Origin: Pelosinus sp. IPA-1
GTDB lineage: Bacteria; Bacillota; Negativicutes; DSM-13327
Assembly (NCBI RefSeq): GCF_030269905.1
Contig: NZ_BSVC01000002.1
Span: forward strand, 408,419-472,418
Direction of reading: 5' to 3'
Length of the DNA stretch: 64,000 bases
The translations under genes and the position numbers were made by a program. The notes under the pieces are model-generated. The model worked only from the letters and a program-made list of their open reading frames with translations. It was not told the DNA's origin and did no database searches. This document shows positions 50,880 to 59,874 of the stretch, piece after piece. Position 1 is the first letter of the stretch. Each line of letters begins with the position of its first letter.

Positions 50880-53800
50880 GTGGCAAAGTTTTTTATTGAT
50901 CGTCCCATTTTTGCGATCGTATTATCGATTGTTATTGTTTTAATTGGTTCAATTTCAGCCTTTAATTTGCCGATCGCTCAATATCCGCAAATTACACCAC
51001 CACAGGTTAGTGTTAGTGGTAGTTATACAGGGGCAAATGCTGAAGTTGTAGAACAAACGATGGCCCAGTTGATTGAATTACAGGTCAATGGGACAGAAGA
51101 TATGGTTTCTATGCAATCCACTAGTTCCGATTCTGGTTCTTACTCCTTGACGGCAAAATTTGATTTGAGTAAGAATCCGGATATGGCAACTGTACAAACC
51201 CAAAATCGGGTAGCCCAAGCCAATGCGTCGCTTCCTGCGGAAGTAACAACGGCAGGTCTTACAACCCGTAAGGTTTCTCCCGATAATTCTCTCATCTTTA
51301 CATTATGGTCTCCTAAGGGAAGCTATGATAGTACTTTCTTAAAAAACTTTGGCAGTATTTACCTTGTCGAAGATTTGAAAAGAATCAAGGGTGTAGGGAA
51401 TATTATGGAATATGGTGCCGATTATGGCATGAGAATTTGGCTGCAGCCTGATAAAATGGCGCAGTTAAAACTGACGGGTAGTGATATCGCCAGTGCGATT
51501 AGTACTCAGAATGTCCAGGCACCAGCGGGAACCATTGGTCAAAGACCAACGTCTTCTCAGCAAGAATTTCAATTTACGGCAAGAGTACAAGGGCGTTTGA
51601 CTGAGCCAAAAGAATTTGAAAATATTATTGTTAGTTCTCAGAATGGCAACCTTACTCGTATAAAAGATATAGCCAAAGTTGAAATGGGAGGCAAAGATTA
51701 TGGCTTCCAGGCTTTTCTTAATGGACATGACGCAGTAGCTTTTGCTGTCCAACTTACGACTGATGCAAACGCATTAGAAACCATTACGCAGGTTCAAGCA
51801 AAATTAGAAGAAGCATCTAAGAAGTTTCCTTCGGATGTTGCCTACTATTCGGTTGTAGATAATACAAAATTTGTACGCGAATCCATGAAGGAAGTTGCGA
51901 AAACTTTTGCAGAAGCACTGCTGTTAGTGCTGTTAGTAGTATTTTTGTTTTTGCAAAGCTGGCGTGCAACACTCATTCCAATGCTCGCAATTCCAGTTTC
52001 CTTGATTGGAACCTTTGGTGCATTTATGGTAATGGGCTTTTCGATTAATACGCTCACTCTTTTTGCTATGGTACTGGCCATAGGGCTCGTAGTAGATGAT
52101 GCAATTATTGTAATTGAAGCAGTTGAGCATCATATGAGATATAATGGTATGAGCCCTAAAGACGCAACTAAATTGGCCATGAGTGAAGTATCTGGTCCTG
52201 TTGTTGCGATTGCCTTTGTGTTAGCATCTGTATTTATTCCCGTTGCCTTTTTTGGCGGGACAACAGGTGTTTTATACAAACAGTTCGCCTTAACAATCGC
52301 AGTTTCCATGGCCTTGTCCGCCATCGTGGCTTTATCTTTAACACCGGCCCTTTGTGCGTTAATACTTAAGCCTCATGATCCGAATGCCCACTCTGGGCTC
52401 CTAGAAAGATTTTTTAACAAATTTAATGATGTGTTTGAGGCTACCGTAGAGCGATATGGTAAAGGTTTGGCTAAATTAATCAAAAGAGCCGCTTTGGGTG
52501 TTGTATTCTTAGTGGTACTTTTATTAGTCACTGGTAAACTATTTCAACTCGTTCCATCTTCCTTTGTTCCTAGTGAAGATCAAGGGTACTTTATTTCAAG
52601 TATTACCTTACCAGAGGCGGCAAGCGCGAGTCGTACCGCTACTGTTGCTAGTAAAATAGCCGAAGATATGCGTGCTCAACCGGGGGTAGCGGATACAATT
52701 GTAGTGCAAGGTTATGATATTTTAGCTGGTGCTCAAAAAGCAAATTCAGCGATTATTTTTACGAAACTTGCTGATTGGGATGAAAGAACCGCTCCAGGAT
52801 TAGGGGTAGAGCAACAGGTTATGAAGGTTTTGATGAATGGTTCTCATATTCCTGAAGCTAGGGTTGTTTCCTTTAATGCTCCTTCCTTACCAGGTATTGG
52901 CACCGTTGGTGGCTTTACCATGATGATTGAAGATAAAGGCGGCAATACCATTGAAGAAATAGATAAGATATCTAAGCAATTTATGGCCGCTGCTCGTAAA
53001 CGTCCGGAAATCGGGATGATTTATTCTACATTTGGAATTGATACTCCTGGTTATCGTTTTGATGTAGATCGGGAAAAAGCAGAGCAGTTAGGTATTCCAG
53101 TAAAGGATGTATTTACTGCCTTACAGACCTTCCTTGGTGGCGTACAGGTTAATGATTTTAACCGTTTCGGTAGGTCCTATAAAGTAGTTATGCAAGCGGA
53201 ACAGCAATTCCGTAATGATGTAGAAGGAACTCGTTTCTTCTATGTCCGTAGTTCATCTGGTGTCATGGTACCACTCAATACCTTATTAAAACCACAAACC
53301 ATTACGGCACCTCCTGTAATTAAACGGTTTAATGGATACAGAACGATTCAGGTAGGGGGTAATCCAGCTCTAGGATATAGCTCTGGTCAAGCATTAGCTG
53401 CACTGGAAGAAGTAGCAGCGCAGACGCTGCCTAGTGATTTTGGTTATGAATGGGCCGATCAGAGTCGTGAAGAAAAAATATCTGGTGGTCGTGCTCCTTT
53501 TGTCTTCGGCTTTGCCTTGCTGTTTGTATTCTTATGCTTGGCAGCTCTTTATGAAAGTTTTGGTATACCTTTTGCAGTTCTTCTGTCAGTTCCTACTGGC
53601 ATATTTGGAGCATTCTTATTCCAATTTGTACGTAATTTACAAAATGATGTTTACATGCAGATTGGTATGGTTATGCTCATTGGATTGTCAGCTAAAAATG
53701 CAATCCTAATCGTCGAATATGCGAAAGTTAGGGTTGATAAGGGCATGGACCCTGTTAAAGCAGCGATTGAAGCCGCTAAATTAAGGTTACGTCCTATCAT

Positions 53801-54047
53801 AATGACTTCCTTAGCCTTTATTATTGGATGTTTACCTCTTGTAATTGCTACAGGAGCTGGTGCTGGAGCGAGAAATTCTATGGGTACGGCCGTTGTTGGC
53901 GGTATGCTGGCAGCTACAACACTAGGAATTTTCTTAATTCCTGTTCTCTTTGTTCTAATTGAGCGGGGAGTGGGTGCTCTGAACAAACATAAGCAACATA
54001 AAAAAGAATTGCAGGCATCTCATGATGCAGGAAGTTCTGTGAAATAA
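50880..54047 (+). CDS. RND efflux transporter (AcrB/HAE1 type)
   Basis: The 1055-residue inner-membrane pump has a GTG start with AGGAGG before it. The N-terminus is FFIDRPIFAIVLSIVIVLIG, and twelve membrane helices surround two large periplasmic loops. The proton-relay helix has LAIGLVVDDAIIVIEA, and the second-half equivalent is MLIGLSAKNAILIVEYA. Full length matches HAE1 pumps. It expels hydrophobic compounds with the MFP. Presence of this system indicates an outer membrane. Confidence 0.95.
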   Translation: MAKFFIDRPIFAIVLSIVIVLIGSISAFNLPIAQYPQITPPQVSVSGSYTGANAEVVEQTMAQLIELQVNGTEDMVSMQSTSSDSGSYSLTAKFDLSKNPDMATVQTQNRVAQANASLPAEVTTAGLTTRKVSPDNSLIFTLWSPKGSYDSTFLKNFGSIYLVEDLKRIKGVGNIMEYGADYGMRIWLQPDKMAQLKLTGSDIASAISTQNVQAPAGTIGQRPTSSQQEFQFTARVQGRLTEPKEFENIIVSSQNGNLTRIKDIAKVEMGGKDYGFQAFLNGHDAVAFAVQLTTDANALETITQVQAKLEEASKKFPSDVAYYSVVDNTKFVRESMKEVAKTFAEALLLVLLVVFLFLQSWRATLIPMLAIPVSLIGTFGAFMVMGFSINTLTLFAMVLAIGLVVDDAIIVIEAVEHHMRYNGMSPKDATKLAMSEVSGPVVAIAFVLASVFIPVAFFGGTTGVLYKQFALTIAVSMALSAIVALSLTPALCALILKPHDPNAHSGLLERFFNKFNDVFEATVERYGKGLAKLIKRAALGVVFLVVLLLVTGKLFQLVPSSFVPSEDQGYFISSITLPEAASASRTATVASKIAEDMRAQPGVADTIVVQGYDILAGAQKANSAIIFTKLADWDERTAPGLGVEQQVMKVLMNGSHIPEARVVSFNAPSLPGIGTVGGFTMMIEDKGGNTIEEIDKISKQFMAAARKRPEIGMIYSTFGIDTPGYRFDVDREKAEQLGIPVKDVFTALQTFLGGVQVNDFNRFGRSYKVVMQAEQQFRNDVEGTRFFYVRSSSGVMVPLNTLLKPQTITAPPVIKRFNGYRTIQVGGNPALGYSSGQALAALEEVAAQTLPSDFGYEWADQSREEKISGGRAPFVFGFALLFVFLCLAALYESFGIPFAVLLSVPTGIFGAFLFQFVRNLQNDVYMQIGMVMLIGLSAKNAILIVEYAKVRVDKGMDPVKAAIEAAKLRLRPIIMTSLAFIIGCLPLVIATGAGAGARNSMGTAVVGGMLAATTLGIFLIPVLFVLIERGVGALNKHKQHKKELQASHDAGSSVK

Positions 54048-54056
54048 GTAATGAAA

Positions 54057-54115
54057 AAGAAGACTTGGGTTCCAGTGGAGTATAACTCCGTCAGAGCCTA
54101 AGTCTTCTTTTCTTT
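54057..54115. terminator. Terminator of the RND operon
   Basis: AAGAAGACTTGGG and CCTAAGTCTTCTT pair around a nested GGAGT-ATA-ACTCC stem, followed by TTCTTTT. The convergent gene ends at 54123. Confidence 0.85.
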
Positions 54116-54122
54116 TATGGTT

Positions 54123-54551
54123 TTATCGATGTAAATTGACTTTCAAAGTGTGGTATTCCTTAGCGATACGTACAGGTTTCGTCATAAACCGAACGGGAAT
54201 AGAGCAAAGGAACGTTGTCAGATCATTACGGATTTCTTGGTTCAAGCGAGAGGGTTTTGTTATGATGCGAGACAAGAGGAATTCGCCATAAGTTTGGGAA
54301 GAGGGTTTTTTGAGTACGTTTTCAGGGTTACTATTATCATTTGTTGGGGCAGGAGAAGAGATAATGGTTGTTTTATGTATTAGGTTACTTGGTAGAGGCG
54401 TTGCAGTAATTTGCCGATAAGGTCCAATGGTTTTTCCACATCCTTCACAAGATATTTGTACAATTAAGTTGTTATTGTAGTTAATATCATGAACAGCCTC
54501 TTGATTGCAGCGCATGCAGAATAAAACTGCTTTAAAAGACTCTTTGCACAT
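54123..54551 (-). CDS. Small zinc-ribbon-like protein
   Basis: The 142-residue protein has CMRC and CEGC pairs (residues about 12-15 and 35-38), likely one zinc ribbon. A Pro/Ser/Asn-rich linker follows, then a basic helical C-terminus. AGGAGG lies before the ATG on the minus strand. Function is unknown. Confidence 0.68.
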   Translation of the reverse strand: MCKESFKAVLFCMRCNQEAVHDINYNNNLIVQISCEGCGKTIGPYRQITATPLPSNLIHKTTIISSPAPTNDNSNPENVLKKPSSQTYGEFLLSRIITKPSRLNQEIRNDLTTFLCSIPVRFMTKPVRIAKEYHTLKVNLHR

Positions 54552-54884
54552 AATAAGACCTCCTTTATTGGGGACTTCTCATATAAGAGATATAAAATCT
54601 ACTTCTATATCATAGCAATAGGAAAAAATAAACATTCTACCTATAGTAAGACTGAAAAAATAAGAACTAATAAAGTTTATGTTTTTTCTTTTCATTTAGC
54701 ACCTAGGCTTTTGATGAATATAAAATTCGGGTATGGACTTTAGGGTGCAAAAATTAGTAAAGGGTTGTTTGTTATTATTAACAGGATTAGGTATTTTCAA
54801 ACAATGATTTAATTATTACGGGACAAATCGGTTAACTATAATAAAGTGTTGTAGAGTAAGATGTAAGTGTCCTTACATAAGAAG
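54552..54884. other. Intergenic stretch without a gene
   Basis: I see no open frame or strong hairpin in these 333 bases. The left end holds the promoter region of the minus-strand zinc-ribbon gene, and the right end leads into the thiamine promoter. Confidence 0.6.
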
Positions 54885-54913
54885 TTGAAAAACTAGTTTG
54901 GATATGTTACGAT
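54885..54913 (+). promoter_or_regulatory. Promoter of the thiamine operon
   Basis: TTGAAA (54885-54890) and TACGAT (54908-54913) are 17 bases apart, about 20 bases before the TPP aptamer. Confidence 0.65.
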
Positions 54914-54931
54914 GATGCTGAACTGAATAAG

Positions 54932-55069
54932 GCAAGGGGGGCTGGAGAGGCTGGCTGAGATATAGATCTGATAAAATCTATGACCCTGTAACCTGATCTG
55001 GGTAATGCCAGCGGAGGGATAGCGATATAGTTTTTGTGTACCAAGCGCATCCTATGGATGCGCTTTTTT
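54932..55069 (+). ncRNA. TPP riboswitch with terminator
   Basis: The THI-box signatures are present: GGCTGAGA (54953-54960), then ACCCTGTAACCTGATCTGGG and TAATGCCAGCGGAGGGA (about 54983-55019). A stem AAGCGCATCC-TAT-GGATGCGCTT with six T follows at 55043-55069. Thiamine pyrophosphate would favour termination and shut off the thiD-cytX-thiM-thiE genes downstream. Confidence 0.95.
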
Positions 55070-55087
55070 GCATGATAGAGTATTATA

Positions 55088-55110
55088 AACCACAAAGACG
55101 CAATGTGGTT
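55088..55110. repeat. Minimal R2 element before thiD
   Basis: AACCACAAAGACGCAATGTGGTT looks like an R2 unit with its middle deleted. It lies between the riboswitch terminator and the thiD ribosome site, only 25 bases from the AUU start. Confidence 0.55.
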
Positions 55111-55134
55111 GAATATTTTTAAGGGGGAATTTTT

Positions 55135-55944
55135 ATTAAAAAGGTACTTACGATAGCAGGTTCCGATTCTAGTGGTGGAGCTGGAATTCAAGCTGATTTA
55201 AAGGCTTTTTGTGCTCATGGGGTATTTGGTATGAGTGTCATTACAGCCGTGACAGCTCAGAATACCCAAGGTGTATTTGCTGTACAAGATATTGATGTAA
55301 CTGTTATAGAGAAACAAATAGAAGCTATTTTTGATGATATATCAGTTTCAGCTGTTAAAATTGGTATGGTTTCTCGCATCGAAACGATTCGAGCAGTAGC
55401 CAATGGCCTCAAAAAGTTTAATGCCCAGAATGTTGTTGTGGATCCAGTAATGATATCAAAAAGCGGATATTATTTACTCCAGCCCGATGCAATGGAGGCA
55501 TTAGTCTCTTGTTTATTGCCTTTGGCGACAGTGCTGACTCCTAATATTCCCGAGGCGGAAGAAATCAGTGGAAGGAAGATACATAGCTTAAAAGATATGG
55601 AGGAAGCTGCTAAAGCCATTCATCTGTTAGGGCCCAAATATGTTCTCTTAAAGGGAGGTCATCGAGAAGAGGATGCCGTTGATGTCTTATTCGACGGGGA
55701 AATTTTCCACCATTTTGGCTCCTTGCGAATTGCCACCCCAAATACCCACGGTACGGGTTGTACTTTGTCAGCTGCTATTGCGGCCAACTTGGCAAAAGGA
55801 TATTTGCCACAAGAGGCAGTTGCGCGGGCTAAAGAATATATCCATACCGCGATTGAACATTCTTTTTCCATTGGTAAAGGGGTTGGCCCCGTCCATCATT
55901 TCTATAATTTATATAAAGGTGCAGGTATGTTAGATGATGAATGA
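55135..55944 (+). CDS. thiD: Hydroxymethylpyrimidine (phosphate) kinase, AUU start
   Basis: The 269-residue frame begins with ATT at 55135, where homologues have Met before KKVLTIAGSD. AGGGGG lies eight bases upstream and an in-frame TAA lies at 55120. The first ATG (55231) falls inside the essential fold, after GSDSSGGAGIQADLKAF, so it cannot be the start. The ribokinase-fold motifs DPVMISKSGYYLL, LTPNIPEAEEISG and NTHGTGCTLSAAIAANLAKG are complete. The enzyme phosphorylates HMP and HMP-P. The stop overlaps cytX by 11 bases. Confidence 0.93.
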   Translation: MKKVLTIAGSDSSGGAGIQADLKAFCAHGVFGMSVITAVTAQNTQGVFAVQDIDVTVIEKQIEAIFDDISVSAVKIGMVSRIETIRAVANGLKKFNAQNVVVDPVMISKSGYYLLQPDAMEALVSCLLPLATVLTPNIPEAEEISGRKIHSLKDMEEAAKAIHLLGPKYVLLKGGHREEDAVDVLFDGEIFHHFGSLRIATPNTHGTGCTLSAAIAANLAKGYLPQEAVARAKEYIHTAIEHSFSIGKGVGPVHHFYNLYKGAGMLDDE

Positions 55945-57166
55945 AAATAATAATACACTTGGTTTTACCCATTATTTGTTTTTGTGGTTTGGTGCGGCTG
56001 TGTCCATTGCGGAGATTTTAACAGGCGGGTTGTTGGCTCCTCTAGGTTTTCAAAGTGGTGTGACTGCCATTGTCATTGGTCATGTGGTGGGTACCGTTAT
56101 GATGGTGTTATGTGGCATCATAGGTACGCAGGAAAGGATACCAGCCCTAGTATCTACCAGAATTTCTTTTGGAGCCTATGGTTCCTATTTGTTCTCCATC
56201 CTAAATGTACTGCAACTAGTTGGTTGGACTGCCGTTATGATTATTGCTGCGGCCAGATCAGCCAATGAAATTAGTAAGATACTTTGGGGTATGGATCAAA
56301 TGTCCTTATGGAGTATTGGTATTGGTGGATTAGTTCTTTTATGGATCGCTCTGGGCAGAGAAGGCGGCTTGAAGAGGCTTAATATGTTGGCCGTATTTCT
56401 CTTATTAGGTATAACGGTGATACTAAGTACCGTTGTATTTAAAGATAGTTCCGCTTTAAGCGTACTACCTGCTGGTGGTATGTCCTTTGGTGAAGCGTTA
56501 GAACTTAGTGTAATTATGCCTTTATCTTGGTTACCGTTAATTGCAGATTACACCCGTTTTGCAAAAAGTAAAACAAGCGCAGCCTTAGGCAGCGGCCTGG
56601 GCTACTTTATTGGCAGCTGCTGGATGTATATTATTGGCCTCGGAGCTGCTATTGTTGCTGGTAACCCAGAACCTTCGGCTATGATGCTAGCTGCTAATTT
56701 GGGATTATCTGCCTTGGGAATTGTAGTATTAGCAACAGTAACGACGACTTTCTTGGATGCTTATTCCGCAGGTGTAAGCTTTAATAATATTTTCCCTGAG
56801 TTAAACGAAAAACAAGTTGCTTTGGTGATGACGGTTATTGGTACAGTGATCGCTTTGTGGATCAATATGGAAGAGTACGAAAGTTTTCTAATCGCTATCG
56901 GGTCAGTTTTTGCGCCTTTATTTGCGGTACTCTTGACCGAGTATTTTATCATTAAAAATCGGCTGGTTAGACCCGAGGTGCTAATCAACTGGAGTGCACT
57001 AGTGGTTTGGGCTCTTGGGGTAGTAATGTATTATCAGTTTATCAAAATGGAATTTATCTTAGGAGCGACGATACCTGTTATGTTGATTACTGCATTACTC
57101 TACAAAATAATATGGGGGTATACGAAACAATGGAAATACTGCAAAAAATCTCCGATGGCCTTATAG
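55934..57166 (+). CDS. cytX: Hydroxymethylpyrimidine transporter CytX (NCS1 family)
   Basis: The 410-residue permease has about twelve membrane segments with the NCS1 pattern: FLWFGAAVSIAEILTGGLLAPL in the first helix, then LQLVGWTAVMIIAAARSA, and the MPLSWLPLIADYTRFAK helix. The thiamine operon setting and length match CytX, which imports the pyrimidine precursor of thiamine. Its start overlaps thiD, so the two are coupled. The thiM start lies inside its last codons. Confidence 0.88.
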   Translation: MMNENNNTLGFTHYLFLWFGAAVSIAEILTGGLLAPLGFQSGVTAIVIGHVVGTVMMVLCGIIGTQERIPALVSTRISFGAYGSYLFSILNVLQLVGWTAVMIIAAARSANEISKILWGMDQMSLWSIGIGGLVLLWIALGREGGLKRLNMLAVFLLLGITVILSTVVFKDSSALSVLPAGGMSFGEALELSVIMPLSWLPLIADYTRFAKSKTSAALGSGLGYFIGSCWMYIIGLGAAIVAGNPEPSAMMLAANLGLSALGIVVLATVTTTFLDAYSAGVSFNNIFPELNEKQVALVMTVIGTVIALWINMEEYESFLIAIGSVFAPLFAVLLTEYFIIKNRLVRPEVLINWSALVVWALGVVMYYQFIKMEFILGATIPVMLITALLYKIIWGYTKQWKYCKKSPMAL

Positions 57167-57942
57167 CTCTAAAACAAAAGAAGCCTTTAGTGCATCATAT
57201 TACTAATTATGTGACAGTGAATGATTGTGCAAATATCACCTTAGCGATAGGTGCTTCTCCTGTGATGGCAGATGATATAGAAGAAGTTGAAGAAATGGTT
57301 TCGTTTGCTTCTTCCTTAGTGTTAAATATAGGTACACTGAATTCTCGAAGTATTGAATCCATGCTAGTCGTTGGCAAAAAGGCGAAAGAAAAGGGAATTC
57401 CCATTGTATTTGATCCAGTCGGGGTAGGAGCTACTAACCTTCGTACAGTTACGGCAAAACAAATTATAGAAGACGTTCGTCCTGATGTAATACGTGGTAA
57501 TATGTCAGAAATGAAAATTTTAGCGGGTATCGCTACAGAAATTAAAGGCGTCGATTCTGTGGCTGATGAAATGGATGGGGAAAAGGTAGCACTTTATCTT
57601 TCGCAAAAACTTAGCTGCGTGATTGCAATTACGGGTAAACAAGATGTTATTGCTCAAGGAAATAAAGTTTGCCTGATTCATAATGGACATCCTATATTGT
57701 CAGAGGTTACTGGCACTGGATGTATGGCTACGTCCCTCATTGCTTCTTATTGTGGCGCAAATGACGATTTGTTTGTCGGAGCAGCGGCAGGGGTTATGAC
57801 CATGGGGCTAGCTGGGGAGCTCGCGAGACAATCTTTGAAAGCTGGCGAAGGGATTGGAACATTTCGCGCTCGGTTATTTGATGCTGTATGGAATATGACT
57901 CCAGAGATTTTAGAAAAAGGCGGCACGATAACGAATGGATAA
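57130..57942 (+). CDS. thiM: Hydroxyethylthiazole kinase
   Basis: The start is at MEILQKISDG (57130), inside the cytX end. GGGGG at 57114-57118 is a distant ribosome site, so coupling is likely. The 270-residue kinase has KKPLVHHITNYVTVNDCAN, FDPVGVGATNLR and EVTGTGCMATSLIA. It phosphorylates the thiazole precursor, which thiE then joins to the pyrimidine. Confidence 0.93.
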   Translation: MEILQKISDGLIALKQKKPLVHHITNYVTVNDCANITLAIGASPVMADDIEEVEEMVSFASSLVLNIGTLNSRSIESMLVVGKKAKEKGIPIVFDPVGVGATNLRTVTAKQIIEDVRPDVIRGNMSEMKILAGIATEIKGVDSVADEMDGEKVALYLSQKLSCVIAITGKQDVIAQGNKVCLIHNGHPILSEVTGTGCMATSLIASYCGANDDLFVGAAAGVMTMGLAGELARQSLKAGEGIGTFRARLFDAVWNMTPEILEKGGTITNG

Positions 57943-58564
57943 AGGGGCAATTGATTATTCCTTGTACTTAGTTACGGACCGAGAATTATTAAGTGGCAAA
58001 GATCTTGCTACTACAGTAGAAGAAGCTATTAAGGGCAGCGTTACTTTAGTACAAATCCGTGAAAAAAACATATCTACGTTAGATTTTTTTCAGTTGGCCA
58101 TACAGGTTAAAGATATTACTGCTGCCTATGGTGTTCCCTTTATTGTCAATGATCGTGTAGACATCGCTCTAGCCGTAGATGCAGATGGTGTACACATTGG
58201 TCAAGAGGATATGCCCTTGCCAGTGGCAAGAAATTTACTCGGGCCAACAAAGATTATTGGGGTATCTGTATCTACCCTAGAAGAAGCGCTGAGGGCCCAA
58301 GAGGAAGGAGCAGATTACCTTGGGATTGGGGCCTTATTCCCTACTTTGACCAAAAGTGATGCAGATCATGTGAGTCTTGAGGATTTAAGGATGATAAAAG
58401 AAAAAATTAGCATACCGATTGTTGGAATTGGCGGTATTAATGCCAGTAATATTCATGATGTAATAGAGACAGGAGTGGATGGAGCCGCGATAGTATCTGC
58501 AATTATTGCTGCAGCCAATCCTAGGGAAGCAGCTGTGCAGCTGCGTCAGATCATAACTAAATAA
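57935..58564 (+). CDS. thiE: Thiamine-phosphate synthase
   Basis: The 209-residue TIM-barrel enzyme has VQIREKNIST, VNDRVDIALAVDADGVHIGQEDMP, and the C-terminal VGIGGINASN with GAAIVSAII. It couples HMP-PP and thiazole phosphate to thiamine phosphate. It overlaps thiM by 8 bases and ends the operon. This is a salvage set: no thiC or thiazole-synthesis genes are in the window. Confidence 0.95.
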   Translation: MDKGAIDYSLYLVTDRELLSGKDLATTVEEAIKGSVTLVQIREKNISTLDFFQLAIQVKDITAAYGVPFIVNDRVDIALAVDADGVHIGQEDMPLPVARNLLGPTKIIGVSVSTLEEALRAQEEGADYLGIGALFPTLTKSDADHVSLEDLRMIKEKISIPIVGIGGINASNIHDVIETGVDGAAIVSAIIAAANPREAAVQLRQIITK

Positions 58565-58576
58565 AGCGTCAAAAGA

Positions 58577-58612
58577 TATCCTGTAACGTTCCTAAGGCGT
58601 TGCAGGATTTTA
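58577..58612 (+). terminator. Terminator of the thiamine operon
   Basis: ATCCTGTAACG and CGTTGCAGGAT pair with one G-T mismatch, followed by TTTTAACTTTTT. Confidence 0.8.
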
Positions 58613-58721
58613 ACTTTTTATAATAGAAGTTAGTAAGTTACTACACTTTTAGCTTAATATCTCACCTAACTCGGGGGTAGAATAATAGGAATTAGAATCA
58701 AATCAAAAGGGGTGTTAGGTA

Positions 58722-59159
58722 ATGAAAGATAAAGAACAGTTAAAGAATAAGCTTAGTAAAGTTCAATATGAAGTAACACAAAACAACGGAACGGAACCTG
58801 CTTTTCGCAATGAATATTGGGAACATAAGCAAGCAGGTATTTATGTAGATATTGTTTCAGGGGAACCATTATTTACTTCCCTAGACAAATATGACTCTGG
58901 TTGTGGGTGGCCTAGCTTTACAAAACCTGTGTCGGAAGAAGCGGTTAAGGAAAAGGCCGATCATAGTCATTTTATGAATCGTATAGAAGTGCGTAGTAAA
59001 GAAGGAGATTCTCATTTAGGCCATGTTTTTACCGATGGCCCTGCTCCAACTAATCTGCGTTATTGTATTAACTCGGCAGCGTTACGTTTTATCGATAAAG
59101 AGGATTTAGAAAAAGAAGGATATGGAAAATATCTTACATTATTTGATAGGGAGAAATAG
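58722..59159 (+). CDS. msrB: Methionine-R-sulfoxide reductase
   Basis: The 145-residue protein has the MsrB core: [11 protein letters not shown] with Cys61, [11 protein letters not shown], and catalytic Cys115 in [11 protein letters not shown]. It lacks the two CX2C zinc pairs of some MsrB forms. It repairs oxidised methionine with thioredoxin. AAGGGG lies upstream. sfsA follows 13 bases later. Confidence 0.94.
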   Translation: MKDKEQLKNKLSKVQYEVTQNNGTEPAFRNEYWEHKQAGIYVDIVSGEPLFTSLDKYDSGCGWPSFTKPVSEEAVKEKADHSHFMNRIEVRSKEGDSHLGHVFTDGPAPTNLRYCINSAALRFIDKEDLEKEGYGKYLTLFDREK

Positions 59160-59172
59160 ATAGTGGTTTGTT

Positions 59173-59859
59173 ATGAAATATAATAAAATAGTAGAAGGAA
59201 CTTTTATAAAAAGAATCAATCGCTTTATTGCTCATGTGTGGGTAGAGGGAATAGAGGAAATTGTTCATGTAAAAAATACAGGCCGATGCAAAGAGCTGTT
59301 TATTGCAGGTACGAAGGTGATTTTAGAATGTTCTCAAAACCCAGCAAGGAAAACAAAGTATTCGGTTATTTGTATTTATAAAGGAGATAGGCTGATTAAT
59401 ATCGATTCCCAAATACCAAATTATGTTGTTTTGGAAGCTTTACAGACAGGAAGTATTTCAGAGATAGCTGCCATAGATACCTTAAAAAAAGAAGTCACCT
59501 TTGGTAATTCCAGGTTTGATGTTTACTTTGAATCCCTTGGTAACAAGGGGTTTATTGAAGTCAAAGGGGTGACATTAGAAGAGGGTGGTATGGTTATGTT
59601 TCCTGATGCTCCAACAAGTAGAGGGACCAAACATGTATATGAAATGATGAAAGCCGTTGAAGAAGGCTATCAGGGATATATTTTCTTTCTTATCCAAATG
59701 AAAGGTGTCATCAGTTTTAGCCCTAATAGTATGACTGACAAAGCTTTTGCCGGAGCCTTGAAACTGGCTGCTGCAAAAGGTGTTAAACTACTAGCATATG
59801 ATTCTTTTGTTGAGGAAGATACGATTGTAATTGGAGACAAAGTGGAAATAGTATTATAA
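59173..59859 (+). CDS. sfsA: SfsA family protein (predicted DNA/RNA nuclease)
   Basis: The 228-residue protein carries the SfsA family stretches RFIAHVWVEGIEEIVHVKNTGRC, FIEVKGVTLEEGGMVMFPDAP and TSRGTKHVYEM. E-x-K in IEVKG is the nuclease-type active-site motif. It was first seen as a sugar-fermentation stimulator, and nuclease activity is predicted. It sits between msrB and the radical SAM gene in one probable transcript. Confidence 0.92.
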   Translation: MKYNKIVEGTFIKRINRFIAHVWVEGIEEIVHVKNTGRCKELFIAGTKVILECSQNPARKTKYSVICIYKGDRLINIDSQIPNYVVLEALQTGSISEIAAIDTLKKEVTFGNSRFDVYFESLGNKGFIEVKGVTLEEGGMVMFPDAPTSRGTKHVYEMMKAVEEGYQGYIFFLIQMKGVISFSPNSMTDKAFAGALKLAAAKGVKLLAYDSFVEEDTIVIGDKVEIVL

Positions 59860-59874
59860 GTAGGAGGCGAGATT

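Noticed and set aside
55231-55944. thiD starting at the first ATG (55231)
   Set aside because: This would remove GSDSSGGAGIQADLK, the conserved start of the kinase fold, which is intact in frame upstream.
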